64,000 nt of DNA from Billgrantia aerodenitrificans (lineage in GTDB: Bacteria > Pseudomonadota > Gammaproteobacteria > Pseudomonadales > Halomonadaceae): contig NZ_JABFTV010000008.1 in NCBI RefSeq assembly GCF_021404405.1, positions 222,905-286,904 on the forward strand, given 5' to 3'. Every line of letters begins with the position of its first letter. The first letter of the stretch is position 1. The translations under genes and the position numbers were made by a program. Below, in pieces: positions 1 to 9,170 of this stretch. The notes under the pieces were generated by a model. It was not told the origin of the DNA, searched no databases, and saw only the letters and a program-made list of their open reading frames with translations.

Positions 1-2
1 TC

Positions 3-827
3 AATGCCGAAAGCTTCCGCGTCTCGCCCGGTGGCGGCGCGCTCGGCTTGCTGCGCCGCCACTGGCGTACCTGGAGCCGCTCGTCGCTGATCGGCGTCGC
101 CGTGGGTATTCTGCCCGGCGCCGGCGGCAATCTGGCCGCGCTGCTCAGCTACAACGAGGCCAAGCGCAAGTCATCCGAACCCGAGTCCTTCGGTACCGGC
201 AATCCGGTCGGCATTGCCGCCGCAGAGTCCGGCAACAGCGCCGACAACGCCGCGGCCATGATCCCCTCGCTGACGCTTGGCATACCCGGCAATCTGATCG
301 CGGCGCTGGTTCTGGGCGCCCTGATGATCCATGGTCTTCAGCCCGGCCCTCAGCTGTTCACCCGTGCTCCCGACGTGGTGTTCGGCTTCATGTGGCAGAT
401 GCTGCTCACCGCCATGCTGTTGTTGCTGCTCGGCGGCATGGTCGCCACACGCCTGTTCGCCCAGGTGCTGCGCATGCCCTCTGCCCTGCTGGTTCCGACC
501 ACGTTGGTACTGATGGCGGTGGGGGTTTACACCGTCAACGGCAACGTCATGGACCTCTATGTGATGCTGGGCTTCGGCCTGCTCGGTTACCTGCTCAACC
601 GGCTCGGCTTCCCGCTGGCACCGGTGGTGCTGGGGGTGCTGTTGGGCCCGATGGCGGAGCAGAACTTCCGTTTGACCATGCTGATCGCCCAGAACGACTG
701 GACGGTACTGTTCACCCGCCCCATCTCGCTGGGTATCGTGGCGCTGCTGGCCGCGGTGTTGATTTCCCAACTGTTGAAAACCCTGCGCCAGCGGGCACGT
801 AGCGCCGCCCACTCGCAACAGCGCTGA
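3..827 (+). CDS. tctA: TctA family membrane permease, C-terminal part
   Basis: This is the last ~275 residues of the large membrane subunit of a tripartite tricarboxylate transporter; the reading frame is open from the window edge, so the gene begins outside. TctA forms the channel that imports carboxylates handed over by a periplasmic TctC protein. The segments VAVGILPGAGGNLAALLSY and AAAESGNSADNAAAMIPSL, followed by LTLGIPGN, are the conserved second signature of TctA proteins. Several hydrophobic membrane segments follow and the tail is basic. It lies 67 bp upstream of the tctD/tctE two-component genes on the same strand, the usual neighbourhood. A second complete tctA lies at 3949-5457 and shares family motifs but is clearly a different paralogue. 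Confidence 0.9.
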   Translation, partial: NAESFRVSPGGGALGLLRRHWRTWSRSSLIGVAVGILPGAGGNLAALLSYNEAKRKSSEPESFGTGNPVGIAAAESGNSADNAAAMIPSLTLGIPGNLIAALVLGALMIHGLQPGPQLFTRAPDVVFGFMWQMLLTAMLLLLLGGMVATRLFAQVLRMPSALLVPTTLVLMAVGVYTVNGNVMDLYVMLGFGLLGYLLNRLGFPLAPVVLGVLLGPMAEQNFRLTMLIAQNDWTVLFTRPISLGIVALLAAVLISQLLKTLRQRARSAAHSQQR

Positions 828-894
828 GCCTGGGGATCCGTTACCATTCACGTCCTTGAGAGCACGTTCCTGAAAACCAAACACGGGATGCCAC

Positions 895-1563
895 GTGAAA
901 GCTCTGGTCATCGAAGACAACCCGAACCTGGCCACCTCCATCGCCACTTTCCTCGGTGAGGCGGGCTTCCAGGTGGAGACCTGCGGCGACGGTCGCAGCG
1001 CCGAGCATCTGCTGCAGACGCTCTCCTTCGACTTGATCCTGCTGGACCTGGGGCTGCCCGAGCTGGACGGCATCCATCTGCTGCGCCGCCTGCGCAGCCG
1101 GCACGACAATACGCCCGTGCTGATCATCTCGGCGCGGGACGCCCTCGACCAACGCGTGCTCGGCCTGGAGGAGGGTGCCGACGACTATCTGGCCAAGCCC
1201 TTCTCACTGGTGGAGGTGGTGGCAAGGGCAAAAGCGCTGGTGCGCCGGGCGAAGCAGTTCGGCGAGAACAGCCTGCAGTGCGGCGACATCGAGCTGCCTT
1301 CCGGTAGCCCGGCCGTGCTGGTCGCTGGCCAGCCGGTCACGCTACACCGGCGTGAACGTGAGGTGCTCGAGTACCTGCTGATCAACCAGGGGCGCCTGGT
1401 GAGCAAGGCGCAGTTGATCGACCGGCTATCGGACCTGGACGATGCCGTCTCCCCCAGTGCCATCGAGACCTACATCTCGCGCCTGCGCAAGAAGCTGGGC
1501 GACGGCATCCAGCTGCGTACCGTACGCGGCCTCGGCTACCTGCTCGATACCAAGTCCAGCTGA
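895..1563 (+). CDS. tctD: OmpR-family response regulator, TctD-like
   Basis: A 222-residue response regulator of the OmpR/PhoB class. The receiver domain (about 1-115) has the acidic pocket IEDN near residue 7, the phosphoacceptor Asp in DLILLDLGLPELDG and the Lys in DDYLAKPF. The C-terminal winged helix (about 130-220) ends with the typical ETYISRLRKKLG recognition region. The start is GTG at 895, preceded by GGGAT; an ATG at 889 is in another frame. The stop is followed one base later by the sensor kinase ATG, so the pair is translationally linked. Given the flanking tct genes on both sides, it probably controls uptake of citrate or related tricarboxylates; the ligand is inferred from context only. 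Confidence 0.9.
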   Translation: MKALVIEDNPNLATSIATFLGEAGFQVETCGDGRSAEHLLQTLSFDLILLDLGLPELDGIHLLRRLRSRHDNTPVLIISARDALDQRVLGLEEGADDYLAKPFSLVEVVARAKALVRRAKQFGENSLQCGDIELPSGSPAVLVAGQPVTLHRREREVLEYLLINQGRLVSKAQLIDRLSDLDDAVSPSAIETYISRLRKKLGDGIQLRTVRGLGYLLDTKSS

Positions 1564-1564
1564 C

Positions 1565-2935
1565 ATGACTTCCATTCGCTCCCGCCTGCTGCTGTGGATC
1601 GGCCTGCCCTTCACCCTGGTCGGCCTGCTGACCCTCGCTACCAGCTATTACGTGCTCTCCCACCAGATCACCGAGACCTTCGACGACATGCTGCTCAATG
1701 CCGCGGAGCGCCTGGAGCGACGCCTCTATTCGGTGGACGGCGAGCTGCGCATCAACATGCATTACTTCAGCATCAGCACCCTGGGCAGCCGCGGCGACGG
1801 CAAGATCTTCTATCGCATACGCGATGCCGAGGGCCGCATGTTGGCGGGCTTCGACGGTCTGGAAGACCCGCCCGGCGACCTCGATGAGCCGCTGTTCTAC
1901 GACACCCGCTACGCCGGCAATACGCTGCGTGCCGTGGCCACCACCTTCCCCGTGGTGCGCTCCACCCACAGCGGCCAGATCGAAGTGATCGTGGCCGAAT
2001 CGACCGAAGCCAGGCAGAACATGATCAACGAGTTTCTGCTCACGCTCTCGGTGCTGATCGCCATCGGCGGCCTGCTGGCCGTGACCATCGCCCTGCTGGC
2101 CATTCATCGCGGCCTAGCCCCGCTGCGCTCGATCAGCCGCTCGTTGCGCCGCCGTTCGCAGAACGACCTCGAGCCGATCGAAGCCGAAGTGCCGAGGGAA
2201 GTCTCGACGCTCGTCGCCAGTATCAATGGCCTGATGATGCGAATGCGCCAGAGCATTCACAACACCCAGCAGTTCAATGCCGATGTATCTCACCAGTTGC
2301 GCACGCCCATTTCGGAGATTCGCGCCCTGGCGGAGCTCACCTCCCGCCAGTCCATCGACCCGCGAGCCAGGAGCAGCCTGGAGGAGATCGGGCGTATCGC
2401 CGAGAGCGCCGGCTACACGGTTCAGCAGCTGCTCACCCTGGCCAAGGCGCGCCACGAACTGGTGGACACTTCCGCCATGGCCATTGCCGACCTCGCCGAA
2501 CTGAGTCGGGTAGCATGCGCCGAGTCGATTTCACGGATCTACCAGCGCGGTCAGGAGCTCGAGTTCTGCGAACGGGAGAGCGACTGCCTGGTCATGGCGG
2601 ACAGCGTAATGCTGCGCTGGCTGATCCAGAACCTGGTCGAGAACGCCAGCCAGCATGCCGGCGGCGCCCAGCCCTATCGCGGCACCATCTACGTGCGGGT
2701 TGCCCGCAGCGAGGGAACGGTGCAGCTGCGGGTCAGCGACGATGGGGTCGGCGTGAGCCCGGAGCAGCTGGCCAGACTGACCGAGCGCTTCTACCGTGCC
2801 AGCCCCGAAACGCCAGGCAGTGGGCTTGGTCTGGCCATCGTCGACGAGATCGCCCGCGCCCACGGCGCCACGCTGGAACTCGACAGCCCGCCGGGGCAAG
2901 GGTTAACGGTGACGGTCATTTTTCCCTCAGCCTAG
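1565..2935 (+). CDS. tctE: Sensor histidine kinase, TctE-like
   Basis: A 456-residue inner-membrane sensor kinase pairing with the response regulator just upstream. It has an N-terminal membrane helix (about 10-30), a periplasmic sensor region of about 130 residues, and a second helix near 160-185. A HAMP-like linker follows, then the H-box with FNADVSHQLRTPISEIRAL. The N-box LIQNLVENASQHA and the ATP-lid motifs DDGVGVSPEQL and GSGLGLAIV complete the catalytic domain. The longer open frame starting at 1442 overlaps the regulator; I chose ATG 1565 because it gives the normal N-terminal membrane helix and starts right after the tctD stop. It converges with the AbrB-like gene, the two stop codons overlapping by four bases. 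Confidence 0.9.
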   Translation: MTSIRSRLLLWIGLPFTLVGLLTLATSYYVLSHQITETFDDMLLNAAERLERRLYSVDGELRINMHYFSISTLGSRGDGKIFYRIRDAEGRMLAGFDGLEDPPGDLDEPLFYDTRYAGNTLRAVATTFPVVRSTHSGQIEVIVAESTEARQNMINEFLLTLSVLIAIGGLLAVTIALLAIHRGLAPLRSISRSLRRRSQNDLEPIEAEVPREVSTLVASINGLMMRMRQSIHNTQQFNADVSHQLRTPISEIRALAELTSRQSIDPRARSSLEEIGRIAESAGYTVQQLLTLAKARHELVDTSAMAIADLAELSRVACAESISRIYQRGQELEFCERESDCLVMADSVMLRWLIQNLVENASQHAGGAQPYRGTIYVRVARSEGTVQLRVSDDGVGVSPEQLARLTERFYRASPETPGSGLGLAIVDEIARAHGATLELDSPPGQGLTVTVIFPSA

Positions 2936-3945
2936 GCCTTGTTCGCTAGCCGCCGGCTTAGCGAAATGATCGCCGGTGTGGCCAGAATCAGCAGCAGCAG
3001 GCGCAGCACGTGGTGCGACACCACATAGAGCGGGTCGACGTCCAGCGCCACCGCGATCACCGCCATCTCCCCGACTCCGCCCGGCAGCAGCGCCAGCAGC
3101 GCCGCCGTGAAGGAGTGCGCCGTGAAGCTCGCCAGCAGCCAGGCGGTGGCCACTGCCATCAGCACGGCATAGAGTCCGAACAACAGCCCGTAGCGCCCGA
3201 CCTGGACGACCCGCTGCCAAGGCGTGCCGGCGAAACGCGCCCCTACCGAGCTGCCCAATACCAGAAAGGTGGCTATCAGTAGCACATCAGGTAGCGCCAC
3301 CCCATGGCCCAGCGTCGCCAGCACCACCCCCACGGCCATGGGCCCGAGGAACTCCGGCAGCGGAAAGCGCAGCAGCCGGCCGAGCCACCAGGAAGCGGGT
3401 GCCAGCAACAGCAGCGAGACGCCCGCCCAGCTCACGCCGTTGCCCTCACCCAGGGCAATGCCACCGGCCAGGTAGCTGGCCATGAAGGCCGCCGATGCCA
3501 CCACGATGACAAGACGCATGGCGTGAGTGATGGCAATCCAGCGGATGTCCACGCCCAGGCGCTCGGCCAGGATCACCGTGGCATTCATGCTACCCGGGAA
3601 GGAGCAGAACACCGCGCTCAGACGGCTCATTCCGCTGGTGGAGAACAACCAGGCGCCCCCAGCCAGCATCAAGCCCATGTACACCAGCATGGCCAGCACG
3701 CTGGGATACCACTCCAGCAAGTGCGACAGCTCGCCCAGCTCGATGCGGTTACCGATGAACAGCCCCAGCATGGCGATGGAACCGCGATGCAGCCGCTTGT
3801 CGATGCCCGCCCTTACGCCGGCCAATGAAGCGATCAGCACCGCGAACAGCGGCCCCAGCATCCAGGCCATGGGCAACGAAACCAGGGTGGCGACTGCGCC
3901 ACCCAGAGCCCCGATCGACAATGTCGAAACGGTACGCAGCACCAT
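2932..3945 (-). CDS. AbrB-family multispanning membrane protein
   Basis: A 337-residue very hydrophobic protein with about ten membrane segments, of the family named AbrB or 'ammonia monooxygenase-like' in databases (an internal duplication of a five-helix unit; unrelated to the Bacillus DNA-binding AbrB). The paired motifs LPMAWMLGPLF near the N-terminus and LPEFLGPMAVGV in the middle fit the two repeats, and the PGGVGEMAVIA and FCSFPGSMNATVILAERL segments are typical. Members sit next to tripartite carboxylate transporters so often that a role in carboxylate transport is suspected, but their substrate is not established. It follows tctA (3949-5457) on the same strand with only three bases between, so it is probably the last gene of the tctC-tctB-tctA operon. 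Confidence 0.8.
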   Translation of the reverse strand: MVLRTVSTLSIGALGGAVATLVSLPMAWMLGPLFAVLIASLAGVRAGIDKRLHRGSIAMLGLFIGNRIELGELSHLLEWYPSVLAMLVYMGLMLAGGAWLFSTSGMSRLSAVFCSFPGSMNATVILAERLGVDIRWIAITHAMRLVIVVASAAFMASYLAGGIALGEGNGVSWAGVSLLLLAPASWWLGRLLRFPLPEFLGPMAVGVVLATLGHGVALPDVLLIATFLVLGSSVGARFAGTPWQRVVQVGRYGLLFGLYAVLMAVATAWLLASFTAHSFTAALLALLPGGVGEMAVIAVALDVDPLYVVSHHVLRLLLLILATPAIISLSRRLANKA

Positions 3946-3948
3946 CGC

Positions 3949-5457
3949 TCAGGCGCCGAGCGGCTGGCGGCGCCGCCGGAACCAGTTCACCAGGTGCTGG
4001 CCGAACAGCGAGATGAGCAGCAAGGCCAGAATGACCAGCGTCACCGGACGTTCCAACACGTAGGCCAGGTTGCCGCCGCTGATCTGGTAGGAGTGCAGCA
4101 GCGACTTCTCGGCCATGGCCCCCAGCAGCATGCCGATTACGGCGGCAGGCACCGAATAGCCGTAATGGCGCAGCAGCCAACCGACCACCGCGAAGATCAG
4201 CACCGTGGCGGGTCCGGTCATGTTGCCGGTCAGACCGAAGGAGCCCATCACCGCCAACACCAGCACCGAGGGAATCAGGTAGCGCATCGGCACCTTGACG
4301 ATGTTGGCCAGCAGCGGGATGAACATCAGGCCAATCACCATCAGCAGGAACACCTGAGCGAAGTTGGCGAAGATGATGGCGTAGACCACATCCGTCTGCT
4401 GGCGGATGAACTGCGGCCCGCCGGTGATGTTGTGCATGGCGAAGGCCGCCAGCATCACCGCCGTGGCGCCCCCGCCGGGAATGCCCAGCGCCAGCAGAGT
4501 CGCCATGGACCCCGCCTCGGAGGTGCTGTTGGCCGACTCGGAGGCCACCACGCCCTTGGGGTTGCCTTTGCCGAACGAACTCGGGTCCTTGTCGCGGCGC
4601 TGGGTCTCCACATAGGAGAGCAGGTTGGACACCGACGACCCCACCCCCGGCACGGCACCGACGAACACGCCGATGAAGCCACCCCGGATCAATACCCAGG
4701 GATACTTCACGGCCATCTTGAAGCCCTGGAAGATTTCCGAGATCTTGACCTTGCGCGAGGCTTCCGACTCGACGATATAGCCCTTGTTGGCGAGCTTGAA
4801 CAGCTCCGAGGCCGCGAACATGCCCATCATCGCGGGGATGACCGGCACCCCGTCGAGCAGGAAGGTCTGCCCCATGGTACCCCTGGCCATGCCCAGCTCG
4901 TTGAAGCCGATGGTGCCCACCAGCATGCCGACGAAACCGGCCATCAACCCCTTCAGCATATGCTCGCCCCGCAGGGTGGCGATCAGCGTCATGCCCCACA
5001 GGATGACGGCGAACATCTCCGCCGGCCCCAGCTTCAGCACCATGAAGGAAAGCGGCTGGATCATCAGGAACAGGATCAGGTAGCCCATCAGCACGCCGAT
5101 GACCGACGAAGCCAGCGCCACGCCCAGCGCCTGGTTGTGCTTGCCCTGGCGCGCCATGGGATAGCCGTCGAAGGCGGTGGCAATGGCTGAGGAGGTCCCG
5201 GGGATGTTCATCAGAATGGCCGGAATGCCACTGCCGAAGGAGCCACCGGTGAAGATGGCCGTGAGGAAGAGCATGGCCTGCACGAAATCCATGTACAGCG
5301 TCATGGGCAGGAAGATCGCCATGGCCATGGAGATCTGCAGGCCCGGCGTGGCCCCGAAGATCAGGCCGATGATGATGCCTGGAACGACCACCATCCAAGG
5401 GCTGAAATTGGTGAAGAGCAGCGCAAGCGCCTGCTCGACGGCGGCAAAATCGATCAT
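3949..5457 (-). CDS. tctA: Tripartite tricarboxylate transporter, large permease TctA
   Basis: A full-length (502 aa) TctA, the roughly twelve-helix channel subunit of a tripartite tricarboxylate transporter in the inner membrane. The first signature PGIIIGLIFGATPGLQISMA (residues about 27-46) with the following GSFGSGIPAILMNIPGT, and the second, related signature around GAVPGVGSSVSNLLSY and ASESANSTSEAGSMATLL, reflect the inverted-repeat architecture. A good ribosome-binding site, GGGAGC, lies just before the ATG. It is downstream of tctB by 12 bp and tctC further upstream, so the operon order is tctC-tctB-tctA. It differs from the partial TctA at the window start, so the region carries two TTT systems of different specificity, which cannot be read from sequence. 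Confidence 0.93.
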   Translation of the reverse strand: MIDFAAVEQALALLFTNFSPWMVVVPGIIIGLIFGATPGLQISMAMAIFLPMTLYMDFVQAMLFLTAIFTGGSFGSGIPAILMNIPGTSSAIATAFDGYPMARQGKHNQALGVALASSVIGVLMGYLILFLMIQPLSFMVLKLGPAEMFAVILWGMTLIATLRGEHMLKGLMAGFVGMLVGTIGFNELGMARGTMGQTFLLDGVPVIPAMMGMFAASELFKLANKGYIVESEASRKVKISEIFQGFKMAVKYPWVLIRGGFIGVFVGAVPGVGSSVSNLLSYVETQRRDKDPSSFGKGNPKGVVASESANSTSEAGSMATLLALGIPGGGATAVMLAAFAMHNITGGPQFIRQQTDVVYAIIFANFAQVFLLMVIGLMFIPLLANIVKVPMRYLIPSVLVLAVMGSFGLTGNMTGPATVLIFAVVGWLLRHYGYSVPAAVIGMLLGAMAEKSLLHSYQISGGNLAYVLERPVTLVILALLLISLFGQHLVNWFRRRRQPLGA

Positions 5458-5469
5458 GGTGTCGCTCCC

Positions 5470-5925
5470 TCAGTCCGGCAGGACAAGCATGTGCATGGGA
5501 TAAGGCAGCATCTCGGCGAAGAAGAACGCCGTGCCGAAGCCGAAGGCCAGGCTGTAGCCACCCAGCAGCAGCCAGTTGCGCTCGCCCTTGAGCAGCAGGA
5601 ACAGGGCAACGAACAGCACCGTGGCCACATCGAAGCCCAGGGTTTCCAGCGAGATGACATAGGCGGCGAACAGCCCCACCACCGGCAGCGTGCGGTGCAG
5701 TGGCTCCCCACCGTCATCCGGGCGGGTCAGCAGGGTGCCCTGCTTCAGGCGAATGGCGACCTCCAGCAGCACGATGGCCAGCACTACGAGAGACAAGGGC
5801 AGGATCAGCAAGAGATTCTGTATGGCCGACGAGACCCGAATGGCATCCATCAGGTACCACAGGGTAAAGCCGGCCAGAGCCATGAGGACCAACAGGTCCC
5901 CATAGTCGCGTTTATGGGTGGTCAT
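5470..5925 (-). CDS. tctB: Tripartite tricarboxylate transporter, small subunit TctB
   Basis: A 151-residue protein with four predicted membrane helices, the size and hydrophobicity of TctB, the small poorly conserved membrane subunit of TTT transporters. The open frame extends upstream to 5973, but ATG 5925 (start MTTHKRDYGDLLV) is preceded by GGAG at a suitable distance and gives the usual short cytosolic N-terminus before the first helix. The gene sits between tctC and tctA, 12 bp before tctA, as in other tct operons. Identification rests mostly on position, length and helix pattern because TctB sequences diverge quickly. Confidence 0.85.
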   Translation of the reverse strand: MTTHKRDYGDLLVLMALAGFTLWYLMDAIRVSSAIQNLLLILPLSLVVLAIVLLEVAIRLKQGTLLTRPDDGGEPLHRTLPVVGLFAAYVISLETLGFDVATVLFVALFLLLKGERNWLLLGGYSLAFGFGTAFFFAEMLPYPMHMLVLPD

Positions 5926-5983
5926 GAGACGACTCCAGGCGGCCCCGACCACGGTTGGCCGGGGCCGCGTCATGCGGCAGGGA

Positions 5984-6991
5984 TCACTTCAGCAGATGAG
6001 CGTACTTCTCGAAGACTTCGTAGTTGGTCTGCATCAGCTCGTTGGCGCGCTCGGGGCCGACCCAGACACCGCCGATGTCGTTGGCGGAGAGATGATCCTG
6101 AACATCCTTGCGCGCCAGGGTGTTCTGGATCGCCTCGGAGAGCGCCTCGAAGCGCTCGGGATACTGGCGCTCCATTTCGCTGCTGACGGCGAAGCCGCGC
6201 ATCGAGCCCTGCAGCACCGGCACTTCGAGGCCCATCGGCTCGAGCGCCTCGTTGATGGGCGGAGCGTCCCACTGGTCGATGCGCTCGTCGTTGACGACGG
6301 CCAGCGGCGTGAGGAACTCACGGATGCCCTCGCTACCCTCGGCACTGATGGAGGTGAAATGCACCTGGCCGCCGGCCACCGCGGAACGCGCCTCACCGCC
6401 GCTGTTGTAGGTCACCAGGTTGAGGTTGTCCTGGGGAATGCCCGCTTCATCGAGCAGCAGCCGAACCATCAGATGGCCCGCCGAGCCCTGCACCACCGAG
6501 CCGCGCACCTGGCCGGGGTTGTCGCGGATTTCCTCCAGCAGCGAAGGCAGGTCCTCGAAGCCGCTGTCCTTGTTGGCGGCGATCAGGTCGAGATCGAACC
6601 ACTGGAAGTTGACGAAGGAGAAGTCGTCGATGGCGTAGGACGCCCCACCGGTCAGGATGGTGTTGGTCAGGTACGGCGCAAAGGTGGAAGCGTAGAGGGT
6701 GTAGCCGTCGTCCGGCCGCGACAGAATGTAGTTGGCGGAAACCTGAGTGCCCGCTCCCGGGCGGTTGGTCACGCGCACGGGCGTCTCGAGTTCCTCGGCC
6801 AGGAAGTTGGACATGGCGCGCGCCATGCGGTCGGCGCTGCCGCCGGTACCGAAGCCCACCACCATATCGAGGGGGCGATCCGGGTAATCGTCCGCCGCGA
6901 CGGGGGCCGTCATCGTGAGTGAAGCCAGCACGGCTGCCAGAGTGCCGGTCATGAGCACCTTCCGACCGGTCTGTGAAATTCCTTCAAACAT
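5984..6991 (-). CDS. tctC: Periplasmic tricarboxylate-binding protein TctC
   Basis: A 335-residue solute-binding protein of the TctC/Bug family, first gene of the tctCBA operon. Residues about 1-34 form a signal peptide ending APVAADD. The mature part begins with YPDRPLDMVVGFGTGGSADRMAR, the Bug-family first lobe where the ligand carboxylate is bound between two loops, and continues with RPGAGTQVSANYIL, also typical. The C-terminal lobe contains the VRGSVVQGSAGHLMV loop. The protein captures a small organic acid and passes it to TctA/TctB. Which acid cannot be predicted: Bug-type proteins with similar motifs bind citrate, aromatic acids, dicarboxylates or nicotinate. Confidence 0.92.
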   Translation of the reverse strand: MFEGISQTGRKVLMTGTLAAVLASLTMTAPVAADDYPDRPLDMVVGFGTGGSADRMARAMSNFLAEELETPVRVTNRPGAGTQVSANYILSRPDDGYTLYASTFAPYLTNTILTGGASYAIDDFSFVNFQWFDLDLIAANKDSGFEDLPSLLEEIRDNPGQVRGSVVQGSAGHLMVRLLLDEAGIPQDNLNLVTYNSGGEARSAVAGGQVHFTSISAEGSEGIREFLTPLAVVNDERIDQWDAPPINEALEPMGLEVPVLQGSMRGFAVSSEMERQYPERFEALSEAIQNTLARKDVQDHLSANDIGGVWVGPERANELMQTNYEVFEKYAHLLK

Positions 6992-7123
6992 GGCGTGTAC
7001 ACCCTCATTGTTGGTTTATTGCGGAGCCTCGCCCCGGCAGTGCCCACTCTAGAGGGCCAACCTGTCACCAACCTTGCATGGCAAGCATACTCGACCAATG
7101 TCTAATCTCCTTTTCACCAACAC

Positions 7124-8077
7124 TTATTGTTCGAGATCCGCCAGTAGCCTTGCCAGCTCATTGGCAAGGAAACGCGGTTGCACGCACTCGCCGAGATGTC
7201 CCGAGGCAAAGCGCAGAAAGCCCTGCGCAGCGTGGGGCAGACGGCGATCGCGGCGTACGATGAACTGCCAGTGGCTCTCGATGGGGAAATCGGTGACCGG
7301 CAGGATCGCGATATCCGGATGCTCCGGCGGCAGCACGTGCTCGGAGAGCACGGCCAAACCCATGCCGGCGGCCACCCCCACGCGAATTGCCTCGTTACTG
7401 GCCATCTGCAAAGTCGGCCCCAGCGACAGGCCGTGCTCCTGCAGCCAGCTCTCAAACATCATGCGCGTGGCCGAGCCCGGTTCGCGCAACAGGAAGCGCT
7501 CTCCCAGCAGCTCGTTCATGGCGATGGCCTCCCGCTTTGCCAGAGGATGGCCCTGAGGCGCCACCACCACCAGTGGATTACGCAGAAAGCGACCGGCCAG
7601 GGCATGCACCAGGGAAGGCGGGTGGCTGAACACGTAGAGATCGTCGTCCTGGCGCTCGAAGCGCGTGAGTACCTGACGGCGGTTGCCGATGTGCAGAGTA
7701 ACGTCGACGTCGGGAAATGCCTGGCTATAGGGGCCGAGCAAACGTGGCAGCACGTACTGGGCGGTGTTGACCAGGGCGATGCTGAAGCGGCCCCGCTCCC
7801 CGCCTCGCAGCGCCTCGAGGTAGTCCTGATAATCGTCGAAGCGGCCGAGCACCTCACGACTGGCGCGGTAGAGCTCCCGCCCTGCCTCAGTGGGCAAAAG
7901 GCGTCCGCGGCGCATATGCAGCAGCGGCTCCCCCACCGCTTCGCTCAAGCGCTTGAGCTGCTGGGAAACGGTAGGTTGGGTCAGGTGGAGCTGACGCGCC
8001 GCCTCGCTGACCGAGCCGCTTCGCACCACCACGACATAAACCTGAAGCAGGCGGAAAGTAAGATGACGAACGTTCAT
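7124..8077 (-). CDS. LysR-family transcriptional regulator (CbbR/CmpR-like)
   Basis: A 317-residue LysR-type regulator: winged helix-turn-helix at residues about 5-65 (ARQLHLTQPTVSQQLKRL) and a periplasmic-binding-like effector domain from about 90. It is read divergently from the sodium-dependent bicarbonate permease gene at 8212, 134 bp away, with an inverted repeat GATTC-N5-GAATC between them. LysR genes usually control the divergent neighbour, so it is probably the activator of that permease; CbbR/CmpR regulators of inorganic-carbon genes are the closest functional analogy. It also precedes tctC on the same strand by 132 bp, so a role at the tct operon cannot be excluded. Confidence 0.85.
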   Translation of the reverse strand: MNVRHLTFRLLQVYVVVVRSGSVSEAARQLHLTQPTVSQQLKRLSEAVGEPLLHMRRGRLLPTEAGRELYRASREVLGRFDDYQDYLEALRGGERGRFSIALVNTAQYVLPRLLGPYSQAFPDVDVTLHIGNRRQVLTRFERQDDDLYVFSHPPSLVHALAGRFLRNPLVVVAPQGHPLAKREAIAMNELLGERFLLREPGSATRMMFESWLQEHGLSLGPTLQMASNEAIRVGVAAGMGLAVLSEHVLPPEHPDIAILPVTDFPIESHWQFIVRRDRRLPHAAQGFLRFASGHLGECVQPRFLANELARLLADLEQ

Positions 8078-8130
8078 GGCGCGGCCCCGCAGCGCGTCAT
8101 ATAGAAGATCACCTATAGTAATTTCATCGA

Positions 8131-8145
8131 GATTCTATTGGAATC
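8131..8145. promoter_or_regulatory. Inverted repeat in LysR/permease divergent promoter
   Basis: GATTCTATTGGAATC is a perfect five-base inverted repeat with a five-base centre, in the AT-rich space between the divergent LysR gene and the bicarbonate permease. Its position 67 bp before the permease start fits a LysR recognition site. The exact T-N11-A register is not met, so this is a candidate only. Confidence 0.4.
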
Positions 8146-8211
8146 AATATCAGGCGCTGCGCACAATCCGCGACTACTCTGCCATTCGCGGTTACAGAAG
8201 AAGAGAGAGAT

Positions 8212-9153
8212 ATGCCTGACATCGTCGTCATGTTCTTCCTGCTCGGCCTGCTCGCCGGGGTGGTCAAGTCGGACCTGAACATCCCCAAGGCCGCCTACGA
8301 CACGCTGAGCCTGCTGCTGATGCTGACTATCGGTCTCAAAGGCGGCATGGCACTGTACGGCAACCTGCGCTGGTCGCTGATCCCCGAACTGCTTTCGGTC
8401 GCCGCCCTCGGCGCCCTGATTCCGCTGGCGCTGATGCCCATCTTGCGGCGCTTCGCACGCCTCTCTCCCGCCGACAGCGCCAGTATCGCCGCCCACTACG
8501 GCTCGGTGAGCGCCGGCACCTTCGCCGTGGCGCTGGCCTTTGCCGAAAGCCGCGCCCTGCCTATCGGTGCAGAGGTCACCCTCTACCTGGTGATGATGGA
8601 GCTGCCGGCGATCATGGTGGCCATCGCGCTTTACCGCCGCCATGCCGGCAAGGAAGCAAGCGAGGCGTTCCAAGGCATCTGGCACGAGACCCTGACCAAC
8701 CGCGGCGTGATCCTGCTGGCAGGCGGCGCGGTGATCGGCGCCATGTACGGCCCGCGGGAAGGTGCGGCCGTGACCGAACTGTTCATGGGCGCCTTCCATG
8801 CCGTGCTCGCCCTGTTCCTGCTGCAGATGGGCCTCACCGCGGCGGAAACCCTGCGCCCCGTTCCCTGGTACCACTGGCGTCTGCTCACCTTCGCCCTGGT
8901 GGCCCCGTTCGTTCTAGCCATGGCCGGCCTGGCTGTCGGTCTGATGCTGGGCCTGCCCATGGGCTCGCTGATGATTCTCACGGCGCTAGCCGCCAGTGCC
9001 TCGTACATTGCCGCTCCGGCGGCCATGCGAACGGCGATACCCCAGGCCAACATCGGCCTGGCCATGCTCGCGGCGCTCGGCTTCACCTTCCCGCTCAACG
9101 TGATCGTGGGTATTCCCATCTACTATCAGTTGGCCATGTGGTTGGGTAACTGA
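8212..9153 (+). CDS. sbtA: Sodium-dependent bicarbonate transport family permease (SbtA-like)
   Basis: A 313-residue membrane protein with about ten helices belonging to the SbtA family (formerly DUF897), whose cyanobacterial founder imports bicarbonate with sodium. Recognisable segments are LLGLLAGVVKSDLNIPKAAYD near the N-terminus, LMLTIGLKGGMAL, and AHYGSVSAGTFAVALAF, which contains the conserved SVSAGTF-type loop of the transport core. The second half mirrors the first (LILTALAASASYIAAPAAMR). Start ATG 8212 follows AAGAGAGAG. No SbtB-type PII partner is next to it. The neighbour is a divergent LysR regulator. In a heterotroph, such a permease may feed carboxylases such as the methylcrotonyl-CoA carboxylase encoded immediately downstream, which consumes bicarbonate; that link is my inference. 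Confidence 0.85.
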   Translation: MPDIVVMFFLLGLLAGVVKSDLNIPKAAYDTLSLLLMLTIGLKGGMALYGNLRWSLIPELLSVAALGALIPLALMPILRRFARLSPADSASIAAHYGSVSAGTFAVALAFAESRALPIGAEVTLYLVMMELPAIMVAIALYRRHAGKEASEAFQGIWHETLTNRGVILLAGGAVIGAMYGPREGAAVTELFMGAFHAVLALFLLQMGLTAAETLRPVPWYHWRLLTFALVAPFVLAMAGLAVGLMLGLPMGSLMILTALAASASYIAAPAAMRTAIPQANIGLAMLAALGFTFPLNVIVGIPIYYQLAMWLGN

Positions 9154-9170
9154 GTTACCCCTCAGCCTCT

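Noticed and set aside
3994..5190. 398-codon plus-strand frame opposite tctA
   Set aside because: His/Gln-rich antisense shadow of a confident TctA gene.
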